Of a DNA stretch of 64,000 nt, positions 22,601 through 34,600 are shown one piece after another. This DNA is from Verrucomicrobiota bacterium. Lineage in GTDB: Bacteria > Verrucomicrobiota > Verrucomicrobiia > Limisphaerales > J093. The stretch covers positions 682,001-746,000 of the forward strand of contig JAOSKK010000038.1 of the NCBI GenBank assembly GCA_027493615.1. The letters run 5' to 3'. Every line of letters begins with the position of its first letter. Position 1 is the first letter of the stretch. The notes under the pieces were generated by a model. That model worked only from the letters and a program-made list of their open reading frames with translations, ran no database searches and was not told the origin of the DNA. The position numbers were made by a program, and so were the translations under genes.

Positions 22601-25600
22601 ACCGTCAGCACGATGTCCTGCAGGTTGTAGTTCTCCGAACGTGACACCCAGTTGAAGTTCTCGTGCTGGAGCAGTTCGTACTGGTTCCGGACCGCGGTCA
22701 GGTAATGCCCCCAGGCGTCTCCGTGCCCCTGCGGATACAGCACCATCGCGTCCGCCTCGTCGACGAAGCCGTCCTGGTTGACGTCGCTGATCTCGTAGTT
22801 CACCGCGTACGCAGCCTCGCCCTCCCCCTTCGTGAAGTTCCAGAACAGCCGGTTGTACACCGGCCGAGCGAACTCGTCATCCACCCCCCCCGCAACAGCG
22901 CCAGTTCCTCCTCGATCAACGACGCCATCTGGTTCTGGAAACTGAACACCGAGCTCCATACATGCCCGGGATCCATTTCGCCTTCGCTGTCCGTGATCCC
23001 CACCGACGGATCCTGCGCATCCGCGTAGGCCTCGTTCCCCAGGATCGTGTAGAAGTCCGCAATCCGCGTGGACGCCAACTGCAGCGCGTTCGCTATGGCC
23101 GGCGTCGAAACCGGCCGCGACAGGTCGATGCTCAGATCCCGGCCCCGCTTGAGGATGGTCTCGTACAGCTCGATGAGCCCGACGTTCTCGATGACGTTCT
23201 TGTCCGGGTTCAACGCCACCGGCCCCTCGAACCGCGGTCCGAACTGGGACACCATGCTCACCCGGGTCGAAGGGTTCTCGCCCTCGAAATCCCGGATGCG
23301 CGCCTCGTAGGGATTGACCGCGTCCAGCACCCGCTTGATCCAGCCCTGCGCCAGTTGCGCGCGGTAATCGAACACGCCGTCGCCGTCAAAGTCGTTGAAC
23401 GGATCCGAGTTGCCCGCGCCGGCCCAGGTGAAGTTCACGCCGTCGCGTCCGCTGGGCTGACGCACCCGCCAGTTCGTGCCCTGCGCGACGTCGTTCACAT
23501 GGCGATAGCGCACAAACCACCACGAGTCCGCCAGCAACGCCTCGGGCGCGTTGGGATTGCCCTTGAGCGTGATCTGGTAGCGGCCCAGGCCCCGCTTGCC
23601 CGTCGGATCCGGGAACACCTTCCACGGATTGGACTGGAGCGGCGACACCAGGTCCGGCGGCGGCACGCTCGGCGTCCCGTCGTCCGGCCGGTACCACCAC
23701 TCGAACACCAGCGCGTCCGCGTTTGCCCCGAAATCCCCCGTGTGCCGCAGCACGAGGTTCTCATCGAACACGTTGTCCGACACCACCGTCTTGATCGCCC
23801 CCCGATACCGCTCCTCCTGCACCACCTTGATCACGTGCAACGTGATGGGAGATCCGCCCAGCGAAGGATCGTTGTTCTCCGCCACCACCACCCAGCTCTC
23901 CGGGAAATCCATCTCCGGATCCAGGAAGTCCGGATTCGGCACGAGCGCCAGCCCCGGCCCAAACGCCCGCACGGGCGCGGCCTGCCGTGGATCGCTCACC
24001 GGCCGGCGCAGACCCGGCACCGCCGGATCCTCGATCGTCACGGCCCGCCCCGTGCCGTCGCGCAACACTTTCGGTTCGAGCCCGACCAGATAGCCGGTGT
24101 CGATGTCGAAGAGGGGCACGATCGGCGGCACTTCGCCCCCCACCGGCAGGTCGCCCACCTGGCGGTAGTACGCCGTCCAGAACTGTTCGAGCTTGGACCG
24201 ATACTCCGGATCGTTCGCCGCGGGCAGCGTGGCGCTGTCGCTGTCCACGAAGCCGGGATTGCGGGTCAGTCGCGCCAGTTGCGCCACCGCCGTCACCCAC
24301 TTGGTCTCACCGGACAACGCCAGCAGACGTTCCTCCTCCTCCCGCGTCAGGATGTTCGGTTCGAGGATGTACACCGCCGGCGGAGCCGCCGTCAGCGTCC
24401 GATCCCCAATCTCCTTGTCGTTCAGCAGCCCGATCATCTCGAGCTTGCCCAGCAAGGGATCGTACCGCACCCGCTTCTGCAACGAGGCCGGCAGTTCGGT
24501 GAAGATGTACTTCCCCTCCTTGGCCCGCGTCCGCCGCGTCGCCGGCTGCAGGTCAGGCGGGAAGTCCGCCAGCGCCAACGGCACCGCACGCCGGTCCAGC
24601 ACCTGCGCAATGCGCGCCGTCCAGCGCGCCGTCCACCCCGCCGTCGTGGCCAGCGGATTGAGCGAGTCGAACACCACCTCGGCCGTCGCAAACGCCACCA
24701 CCCCCGGCAGCCCCGGGGTCTCGACGTTGCGGACCGCGCCCGTCTCATCCACCACCGGCGTGGTCGCATGCCCCGGATCCGCGCGGTATTCACCCCCGGC
24801 AAACGTCAGCGTCTCGCCCGCCTTCAGAATCGGCGCCACCGCCGGCCAGTCGCTCTTGAACAGCACCTTGGTCGGCGTGATGTCCTCGCGCAGCTTCGCG
24901 GCGTCCACGACCGCGTCCGGCGCCAGACTCCGCAGCGCCCGGATCCGCTTCGGCAAGAAGGCCACGCAATCTCCCGCCTGGGGCACGGTCGCGCGCGGCA
25001 CGACCACCCGGTTCTCCACGCCTTCTCGAATGAAGCCCGGCTCGTTCGCCGGCCACCAAAAGTCCGGCGCCAGCGGATAGTGGAACGACACGGTGAACCA
25101 CGCCTCCGTCCCGCCGGACACCGCCCACGTCGACCCCTTGTGGTCCTCCCAATACGTCGCCTGGCCTTTGAGATCCTCTCCGAAGGTCTGGGCGCAGGGC
25201 GACGCCCCGATCACCACCCCCAGCGGGTAGAAGGGAATCACGGGCTCACCCGCTTCCATCCGCACATGCGGTTCGGCAAACAACTGCGCCGAGGTCACCG
25301 TCACCTGCCCCCCGCTGCCCGGCGTCACGGTCGTCTGGTTGGCAAAAGCATAGCCCTGACCGGGATCGTCCCGCTCGATCCGATACACCCGCATCTTGGC
25401 CTCGCGCTCCGCCACGTCGAAGAACTCGACCAGCACGTACGGATGCGAGGTGTAGTTCGCCGGTTGACCCGCCTCGCCTTCCTCGCCCGCCCGGTAGAAG
25501 TTCAAGTCCCGGTCCCGCAACGCGTACACCGCCGGCGGTCGCGGCGAGACCTGGGCAAAGCGCAACGACGGCGCCATCAGCGCATGCTCCTCGTTCGGGT

Positions 25601-28501
25601 TGTAGCCCGGCAAACCCGGGTCGGGCTGGCTGTACACCTGCACCTGCTGGAGGCGCGACGGGTTGTAGGTCGTCTCGGCGGGCGCGTTGCCCACCGCCGG
25701 TACCACCGGTTGATCCTCGCCCTGGGCGTCCACGCTCTCGCTGCCGAATTGGCTGGCGATCACGATCCGCCCCAGCCCCTCGCTCGCGTCCACCGGCCAC
25801 CGCGGCAGGTAATAGCGCGCGCGGTGAGGCCACAGCAGTTCGTCGTTCTCCGCCGGATCGTCGTACCACACCACGATCACCCGCTCCGGCAGCGCGGCCC
25901 CCGGGTGCAGGTTCACCGGGATGATCGGCCCCGGCAGGTTCTCCGGGCGGATCACCCGCTTCTCGGCCCGATCCGACCGCAGCGCCTCCAGATCATAGAT
26001 ATCCTTCGCCGCCAACCCCTCGAGCTTCGCCGCATCGTACAGCCGCGGATTGTACCGCGCCGTGTCCGGTTGCCCGAGCAGCGCCGACTGCGACATCACG
26101 TAGCCCGTCCCCAACCGCGCCCGGTCCAACCCCGGATCCGCAATCCGCTGGCCGATGATCGCCACCCCCGCGGTCAGTCCCTCCTCAAAAACCCCGCGTC
26201 TCCACCACCCGCACCCGGAGAAACTCCCGCGGCTGCCCCACCCGCCCGCTCCGCTGCCGCTCGCTGAACAGCAACACCGTCCGCCCCTGCACGTCGGCCG
26301 TGAACCGCCGGTTGCCATCCACCGCTGCCTCGTTCTCGCTGTAGCGCACCTCCCGGAAGATGAAGTCGTCGTTCGGATCCGGATCCAACGCCACCGGCGG
26401 CGTGCCCGCAATGTGCGGATAGTGCGCCGGCTGCGGATACCGCGCCGTCACCAGCACGTCCACCGTTTGGTTCACCGCCGAGGCCGGACGCATCGTCGCC
26501 CGGAACTGCCCCGGCACCACCGGGTACAACCGCGCCGCCTCCGGGTCCCAAACCGTCAGGTCATTGGGCCCCACCGTCCGGTTCCGCCCATCCACCGTGA
26601 TCAACTGAATCTGGTCGGGCGGCCGGTTGAATTCCTCGGCCCGCGCCGGGTCGTTCTGAAAGAGGTGCTCGCCAATGGCCACTTCCACCACCAGCACCGG
26701 GGCCCCGTAACGCCACAACACCCGGGCCGCCCGCTGCAACTGCGGAATCTCGAGCCCCCGGTACCGCGTCTGACCCGGAGCCAATGGGCTCGGATACTCC
26801 GCCAGCCACAGCCCCACCGGACCGTTGTTTGGCCCCGTCGCCGGCCCGCCTTGCGCGAGCTGCCCGTCGCTGGCCCGGATGTCGCCGCTCGAACTGAAAT
26901 AGTACCCGTCGCCGTTCATCCACCCGTTCAACGCCGGGCTGGTCGGACCCGCCGCCTGGGCCGCGCTCACCACCTTCACCCGCGCCCCGGGCTTGAACCA
27001 GAACGTCCCCTCGCCGCTGCCCACTTCCACGTCCATCCCGTTGTCCACCCGGTACACCCGCGGCAGCGCCGCAAAGCTCAGGCTGTCCACGTTCACCCGG
27101 ATCCCAAACTGGAGCTGCCACACATACGTGATCCCCGCCGGCCCCGACATCGTGAACGCCCGCACCTGCTGCCGCGGCGGCGGGGACTGCGGGATCTCCA
27201 CCGTGGCCAGATCCACCGCCTGCGCCGCCCCCGTGAAGTCAAAGGCACTCACCCGCTGCGTCCGGATGTCCATACCCCCCAGCCGGTCGGCCTGGTTCGC
27301 CTGCGCCGAGCGCAACACGTTCGGCGGCCCATACGCCTTGTAGGCCTTCGGCACGTACCGCACATCCAACCCCGGACGGCTGAAGTCCAGCACCTGCCCG
27401 TCCACCTGCGCCACCACCGTGTCCCCCCGCTTCACCCAGTTCTTCTTCACCGCGGGCTCCGGATTGCCGCTCGCTTCCGACGCCAGCGGTCCCGCCCACG
27501 GATTGCCGAACGCGTCCTTCTCGAGGCTCTCGGTCTGGGCGAAGTCGTGCGCCACCGTCAGCGCATAGTCATGCCGCCATTTCACCACCACGTCCGTCGT
27601 CCGGCTGATGTCAAACCGGTACAGCGTCGGGTCCCCCGTCTGCGGCACGTCGTTGACCGTGATCCCAATCGCCGTGAACCGTTCCTCGGCGTCCTGCTGG
27701 ATCTTCGCCGGGTCGTTCTCCACACTGTCCGTGATGTCCACGCCGTGGATGTTCTTGTAGACCTCCTGCGGCGCCGAAATCTCGATCGTCGCCCCGTCAA
27801 ACACGTTGGTCGTGAACTGCGACCCGATCTCCAGTGGCTTCCCGTCGCTGCCCGTCACCAGCGCGCCGTCCACCCGCAACCGTGCCTTCGTCACAAACTC
27901 GCTCCCCCCGGCCTCCGCCACCGACGTGATCCGCAGCGTCCGCAACGGCGGTTGCAGACTGAAGCTGTAGGAGGACTGCAGCCCCGGGTTGGCCGGCAGG
28001 ACCAGAAACGCCGTCAACCCCTCCCCCCCGACCGTCACCACCGCTTCCGGCGCCGCCCCGTTGTTGAAGAACGTCCGCCGATAGTCTTCCACCGTGTCCG
28101 CCGCCAGCGCGTCCACGTCCACGTACATGCTGAAGCTCTCGCCCGGATCAAAGCCCGAAAGCTGCAGCACCACCTTCGAGCTGCGCGTGCCGCCATTCAC
28201 CCCGTCGGGCGACTCCCGCATGATGCTCCCGCCGGGCGGCGGCACGAAATCGCTTGCCGAGTCGAACGACTTCGACAGGTCGCCGATCGTCATCTCAAAC
28301 CGGCTGATCTGCGCCGTCTTCGAGTCGTTCCGCACCGTGATCAGCGGGACGTTCGTGTTCCCGCTCATCGTGATGGTGAAGGCCAGGGACGTCGCGGCTC
28401 CCTGCGCCGCGTTCCCCCATCAGCCCCAACCCCAGCAGGACCGCCCGCCATCCCCCGCGACCCATCGCCGCCGGCATGCAAGACAAGAAAGGCAATCTCA
28501 T
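19655..28501 (-). CDS. Giant exported protein of unknown function (about 2,950 aa) with long helical domain
   Basis: Four overlapping minus frames fuse at shifts near 28400, 26190, 22885 (a run of eight C) and 20410. The N-terminus is a signal-like MGRGGWRAVLLGLGLMG. The first 1,900 residues look beta-rich, with no family I recognise. A dockerin/EF-hand-like loop, DVNQDGFVDEADAMVLYPQG, is near residue 1910. Residues of about 2330-2600 are strongly helical and charged, with coiled-coil-like stretches (KREQDGQSVKEALVELENKL), preceded by a small glycine/alanine-rich segment. The C-terminus returns to beta-rich sequence ending VFQTYAYSGG. The size and the helical shaft before a beta C-terminus faintly recall Tc-toxin A subunits, but I see no clear family motif, so function stays open. 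It is central in the six-gene operon. Confidence 0.7.
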
Positions 28502-28509
28502 GGCAAAAG

Positions 28510-30387
28510 TCAGCGGGCGTTTAACGTCTCAATCAGCGCCAGGCGCTGCAGTTGGAACTTCCCTCCACCCGCAACCCCACATCCCGCGCCGGCCCCAACG
28601 GCTTGTGCAGCCCCAGAATCTCTTCCCGATACACCCCCGTGATCCGGTCCACCCCGTACCCCGCCCGTTCCAGCGTCCCCCGCCTCCCCGTCAAAGTCCA
28701 GCCGTAGTTTCCGTGTCACGTCGAACCCGACCCGGTGATCCGGATGCCGCCGGTGCCGGAACGGGTTCGTCGGATGGCTGGCCGCCAACCGCAAGGTCCC
28801 TTCCAGCGCCGCCGCCCCGAGCGGCGGATCCCCAGCCCCCACGCTCGCCGTCAGCCGCGGATCCCCCTCGCCCAGCCCGAAACGCCCGTCCAGCGGCAGG
28901 GCCGTCTGGCGCGCCCCCGCCGCCGCCACGTACACCAGCCGCAACGCGCCCACCGCCGCCGCCCGCGCCGCGCGCCGCCGCAGCGAGTCCAGGGTCGAGA
29001 AGGGCGGCGGGTTGTTCCGCCGCTCCGCCACCGCCCCGGCCGCCGCCGCCTGCGCCGCCGTCGCCACCGCCTCCGCAAAGGTCGGCGAGCGGACAAAACG
29101 GTCGTAGTCCGTCGACGGCACCTGCACTGGCCGGGCATACCGCTTCACCCGGGTCGCCAGTGCGACCCTCCTCTCTGCTCGCATGCTGCCGCCAGCGCCT
29201 CCACCGCCGACCCGCCCCCGGCAGAGCCGCCACCGCCACCCCCACCATCGCGTCGATCACCTGCTCCACCGCCAGCGACGCCCGCCGATCGTCGTAGGCC
29301 GCCACCCGCAAACTCACCGCCAGGTCCCGCGCGGCCTGCACCGCGACCGCCTGGCCTACCGCCGTCCGGATTGCCAGCTCGTCCACCCCGGTCCCACCGC
29401 GGCCGCCGCCGCCTTCGCTCCTTCGATGAGCAGCGCCCCAAACGCCTTTCCCGCCAGGAACCGGTGATAATCGTCCGCCACGTCCGCATAGGCCGCCGCC
29501 GAGTTCTGGGCTGCCCCCACCGCGCCCGCCGGCGCCGCTTGCTCGGCCGCGTGCACCACCGCCGCCAACATCTCCAGCCCCCGCGTATCCTGGTAGAAGG
29601 ACCCGTCCCGCAGCGCCTCCGCCGCGGTGCGCGCCAACGCCGCCTCCGGAGCACTCGCCGGGTCCGGCGCCGCGGCGATCGCGCTCACCCGCGCCCGGTT
29701 CAGGTGGTTCGCCAGGAACTTGCCAAACTCCACGCTCGCATCGGCCAACGGCACCCGGGGAGACCCGCCGCACTCGCGGCCGACGCCGCCGCCGTGGTCG
29801 CCTGAAACCGCCCCGCCGTCGTCGTCAGGTCCGCTGCGGTCGCGTTGACAAAGGTCGCCGCCGCCTCGACCACCGCGTCCACCAGCCAGTCCACCGCCGC
29901 CGTCGCCTGGCTGTCACCGAAGTCAAATGCCGCCGAGGCCCAGCGCATCGCCGGTTGCGGCGGGAACTCGCCGTACAGCCGTGCGTCTGTGACCAGCGCC
30001 ACCTCACTCTCCGAACGGAGCGGCGTCGCTTCGCCCCCGTCCCGCCTCCCTCCGCGTCCCGGCGCAGCAACGCCACGTCGCGCAGCAGCCGGACCTGCCC
30101 CGCCCCATCCACATGCAGGATCAGCCGCAAGTGGGCCTGATCGGCAGTAGCCGTCGGCATCCGCGGATCGGGTGCGCGCGGCACACCTTGGGCGTCCATC
30201 GGCACGCTCACCTCGTTGACGTGCGTCACGGTCACCTCCCCACCCACAGCCCGCGGTACGGATCTGCCGCCCGCGCGGCCACCACCAGGACACCGGCCAC
30301 CAGCCAGCCCAGCCAACCGGGGCAACCGACCCTCCTCCACCGATGGCCCGACGCACCGTGCGGGCCGACAGCCACCATGCAGATCAT
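28510..30387 (-). CDS. Exported alanine-rich hypothetical protein (frameshifted)
   Basis: The frames on this stretch change several times (near 30240, 30030, 29760, 29390, 29190 and 28700) but give a coherent product of about 620 residues. The N-terminus has a signal sequence (WLGWLVAGVLVVAARAADPY). The middle is helical and very alanine-rich, with paired segments such as AVDWLVDAVVEAAATFVNAT and LAVEQVIDAMVGVAVAALPG. The end is beta-like. The ATG at 30387 overlaps the stop of the gene before it in an ATGA (30384-30387), and the stop is 8 bases from the next giant gene, so it belongs to the operon. I do not recognise the family. Frame reconstruction here is the least certain in the window. 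Confidence 0.55.
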
Positions 30388-31420
30388 CGCGGTTCCTCCA
30401 AATCCGGCCGGATCGCAAACACCGGCAGCCACACCTCCGCACCCACATCACTCCGCACCCGCAGCACCGAGGCCTGCGCCGGCCGCGTCAGCGACTCCGT
30501 GCGCACTTCGAGCGGGACTTGCAGCGACTGCCCGGCCTCCAGCGCCGGCAGCTCGAAACTCCACGCCCCCTCGGGACGCGGCACCGACACCGACCGCATC
30601 TCCCCCTGGCCCTCGCCCAACGCCCGCACCACCAGCGACAGCGGCACCGTCGCCCCCGCTCGGGACATGCTCGAACACGGGTACCACGGGAACGAAGTCC
30701 GGTTGCGTAACGTCACCGGCACCGCGCCCTGCCCAACCAGAACGCCCTGACGCGTCCGCGTCTCCACCGCAAGCGGCCCCCGGTAGTTCGACGCCCCCTC
30801 GCAGTAGATCCAGAAAGCCTCCCCGGACCGCATCCGCTCGGCCCCCGGTGCCGTCACCCGACGCCACACCCCGTCCGTCAACCGGTAGATCCGGTTGTGC
30901 CGGTGCGCCGGCGACCCGTCGAAGAACTGCGCAAACGTCGGCGGCGACTGCGCGTCCACCGCAAAGCCCACCAGGTTGTATGCGTGCGGTGTCCAAGCCA
31001 CCTCGGGTACCACCACCGCCCCCGTCACCTCCCACACAAACCCGCGCGTCGCGTGCACCAGATAGGCCTGCTGCCCATGAACCGCATGCAGCGACTTCAA
31101 GAACGCGTCCGGCCGGTCCTCCGCGTACCACACCCCCATCCCGCCTTCCGGAACAGGCCCGCCCCCGGGTCCGTCATGTACTGGGCCGCTGCCGGCCGCT
31201 CGTAGAACGACGCCACCACATCCACGGGCAACCCGGCAAACACCGTCCGCGGCTCCGCCTCGGTCGGGTACACCTCCAGGTAGATCGCGTTCCAGCCCGG
31301 TTCCAGCCGGAGCGTTTGGGTCCGCAATGCCACCGCGGCATCCGCCGCACCCGGCCCGCACCTGAGCACCAGGCTCGCCGCCATCAGAACCCGGCAGAAG
31401 GGTTGAACTCGAGACTTCAT
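30384..31420 (-). CDS. Exported hypothetical protein, first gene of giant-protein operon
   Basis: This 345-residue protein begins MKSRVQPFCRVLMAASLVL, a signal peptide, and continues with LRLEPGWNAIYLEVYPTEAE, a segment I associate with exported proteins of Verrucomicrobia and Planctomycetes. A frame change near 31148 joins the two halves. Later parts are beta-rich (GAVPVTLRNRTSFPW, ELPALEAGQSLQVPLEVR), like a C-terminal Ig-type fold. The start at 31420 is the first gene after a divergent intergenic region, so the operon promoter should lie in 31421-31670. The stop overlaps the next start in an ATGA. No function can be assigned. Confidence 0.65.
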
Positions 31421-31670
31421 GACGTGGGGCTCCCGCACCGCTCCTGCCGGGCACAAAGCGTCCGCGGCGGGAGTTCTTGCGACAGGCTGTTTGGGACCTT
31501 CATTTCTGAGGTGGTTACCGTGTCTACTCACAATTATCCTGTCAACTGAATTCTCAGGCACCCTCTTCCCCGCCCGCGCCCGTCCCGCGTTCCGGAGGCC
31601 GGACCGCGCGCCGCCCGCAATCGCAGGCCGCACGCCCCCGCCCCAACGGGGCCACGCCAGCGCCGCCGGG
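31421..31670. promoter_or_regulatory. Divergent intergenic region, promoter of giant-protein operon (candidate)
   Basis: This gap separates the minus-strand giant operon from the plus-strand debranching enzyme. On the minus strand a perfect TTGACA lies at 31545-31540, but no good -10 box follows at 17 bases. The stretch 31500-31550 is unusually AT-rich for this window. No operator or hairpin is obvious. Confidence 0.3.
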
Positions 31671-34600
31671 ATGGAATCATCCCGCCCCTTGCGTCTCCCC
31701 GCCGCCTGCCCGACACTCGCGCCGCACGCGATGCAGGCCCGACTCACCCAAACCCCTGCGCCCGGCGAGCGACAGGTGCGCTTCGTGGGCGACCGCCTCA
31801 CGTTCCAGCTTCGTCCCGACCACGGCCAGCCGCCGCCTCCCGGCTGGCGCGCACGCCTCCGCACCAACCTTGGCCGGGCCGCCACGCTGCGTGCCGAGCT
31901 CATCACCGCCGTCGAAAGTCGCCGGCCCGCTACCCTCAGTTCCTGGCGCGACATCCCGATGCAGCGCACCGGCGACGCCTGGACCGTCGAACTGCCTCTC
32001 GCCGAGGTGGGCTTCTTTAAGGCCAAGGCCTACGCCCTGGACGAGCGCGGCTGGCAACACTGGCCGGACGGCCCCGACTTCGGCGTCAACGTCCAGCCCG
32101 CCTGGTGCCGCACGGCCAACACGCTCTACTGCGCCTTCCCCGCATGTTCGGCCCCACCAAGAGCGCCCGCCAGACCACGCCCTCCCCGTGGGACCGGCCT
32201 CTGCGCGAACTGGATCGCGAGGGCTTCACCGTCATTCCCCCTCCGGCAAGCTGCGCGACCTCGCCCGGGAGTTGCCGCACATCTTCGACACCCTCGGCTG
32301 CCGCATCCTCCACCTCCTGCCGGTCAACCCCACGCCCACCACCTACGCCCGGTTCGGGCGTTTCGGCAGCCCGTATGCGGGCCAGGATCTGCTCGCCATC
32401 GACCCCGCCCTCGTCGAGTTCGACAAGCGCACCACCGGCGTGGACCAGTTCCGCGAACTGGCGTACGGCGTCCACGCCCGCGGCGGCCGTCTCTTTCTCG
32501 ACATGGCCGTCAACCACACCGGCTGGGGATCCACGCTCCTCGAAAACCACCCCGAATGGTTCCGTCGCGAGAACGGGGGAGTTCGTCAGCCCCGGCGCGT
32601 GGGGCACGGTTTGGGAAGACCTCGTCGAACTGGACCACCGCCACGCGGCCCTGCGCCGCACCTGGGGCGAGGTCTTCGTCGAATGGTGCCGCCGCGGCGT
32701 CGATGGCTTCCGTTGTGATGCCGGCTACAAGGTCCCCGTCCCCGTCTGGCAGTATGTCATCGCCCGCGTCCGCGAAGAGTTCCCGGACACGGTGTTCCTC
32801 CTCGAGGGCCTGGGGGCGCCTGGGAAGCCACGGAGGAACTGCTGACGGAAGGCGGCATGCAGTGGGCCTACTCGGAGCTCTTCCAGAATTACACCGGCGC
32901 CCAGGTCCGCTGGTACCTCGATTACGCCCTCGCCCAAAGCACCCAGCGCGGCCTCTACGTCCACTACAGCGAGACCCACGACAACCCCCGGTTGGCCGAG
33001 CGCGGCCGCACCTGGTCGCTCCTCCGCAACCGCCTCTGCGCCCTCACCAGCGTTTCCGGCGCCTTCGGCTTCACCAACGGCGTCGAGTGGCTCGCCCCCG
33101 AGCGCGTCAATGTCCACTCCAGTCGCGGCCTCGCCTGGGGTCATCAGCCCCACCTGCTCCGCGAACTGGGCGCCCTCAACCGCCTGTTGGCCGATCACCC
33201 CTGTTTCCATGACGGCGCTCGACTCACCCGCCTGAGCGGTGCCGACACCGCCGTGTATGCCCTGCTCCGGCAGTCCGCCGAGGGTCAGGACGCCGTGCTG
33301 GTGCTGGTCAATACCGACCCCGACCACACGCACAGTGTGTCCCTTGAGCCGGCCCCCTCCAGCAGGCTGGCCTCCACCTTGAGCCCGACCACGAACCGCC
33401 ACCGGTGGACCTGCTCGACCAGTCACCCCCCCACGCACCCGCGCCGCGAACGGCCAACTCACCTTCAAGTTGCGTCCCGCCGCCAGCTATTGCCTTGCCC
33501 CCGCCCTCAAGCCCGCCGGTCCGGACGGCCCCACCTACCGGCGCCGACGCGCCCTTGAAGCCTTCGCGCTGCAAGCCCTGAGCCAGCATCTCCCGATCGA
33601 ACAACTCGGCCGCGTGAACCTCGCCACCCTCGCCGACCAGGCCGAACGCGACCCGGCCTCCCTCCTCGGCGCCATCGCCGACCTCCCTCCCGATCTCGAC
33701 CCGGCTGCCGTGCCGGAGCGTCTGCAGGCCGCGCACGGCCGATATCCGCAGGTCGTAACCTGGCAGAGCAGCGACCGTTCCCGGCAACTGCCCGTCCCGG
33801 CGAATCATTGGCTCCTTGTCCGCGATGTCGCCCCCTTCCGCGCCGCCTTGCGCCTCGCCGGCGACCCTCGGACGCTGCGGGCAGAATCCACCGCGGTCGG
33901 TGATGGCTTTGTCGCTGCGTTCTCCCCGCCATCCCGCTCGGGTGATGCCGAGCTTGTCTTGGAGCGCTATGGGGAGGGCGACCGGCACGTCTCGGGCTCG
34001 CTCCGCTTCCTCGCCTCCACGCCATTGGGCCGCGCGGACTCCGCCCCCGCAATCCTGGTACCGTCTGGCGCAGGCTTACCGCCTGCCGCCCCGCCCTTGC
34101 CTTGTGGCGCGGGCTTACCGCCTGCACCTTCGTCGCTCGTCCCCTCCGTCTCCCCCTTCCCCCTCCCGCGAGTCTCGTGCTCCTCACCAACGGCCGCGGC
34201 GGCATGGCCCGGCTTGGCGTCGACTTCCGGTTCGGTCTACTCCAAGTACGACTGTCTTCTCGGAGCCAACCTCCACCCCTCCGTGCCCGTGGACCGTCAT
34301 GTCTTCGCCAAGCGCGCCCGGCTGTGGATCAACGCGGACGGTTTCCTCTCCCCCCCTGAATGCAGCCAACCTGACCCGTTTCCAGGCCGGACCGCCGGCC
34401 GTCTGGGTGTTGTGGCCAACGCCGGCGATGGTCGAGGCGCCGAAATCCAGGTCACCGCCGCCATGCTCGCAGACGCCAACACCACCGTGCTCCGCTTCCA
34501 CCGGCCCGCCACGCCCCCCTGCCAGGGCCGGGACCTGCCGGACGAGGCCGACGTCCGCCTCACCGTCCGCGTGGACCTCGAAGACCGGAGCTACCATCAG

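Noticed and set aside
22962-26267. A plus-strand open frame of about 1,100 codons opposite the second giant gene
   Set aside because: It is extremely rich in arginine, histidine and proline with no domain; high GC makes such antisense frames common here.
19655-28501. Calling the second giant protein a Tc-toxin subunit
   Set aside because: Only overall layout suggests it; none of the conserved Tc segments could be recognised.
31518-31545. A complete sigma-70 promoter for the giant operon
   Set aside because: The -35 box is perfect, but the expected -10 position reads ACACGG, so only a candidate region is reported.
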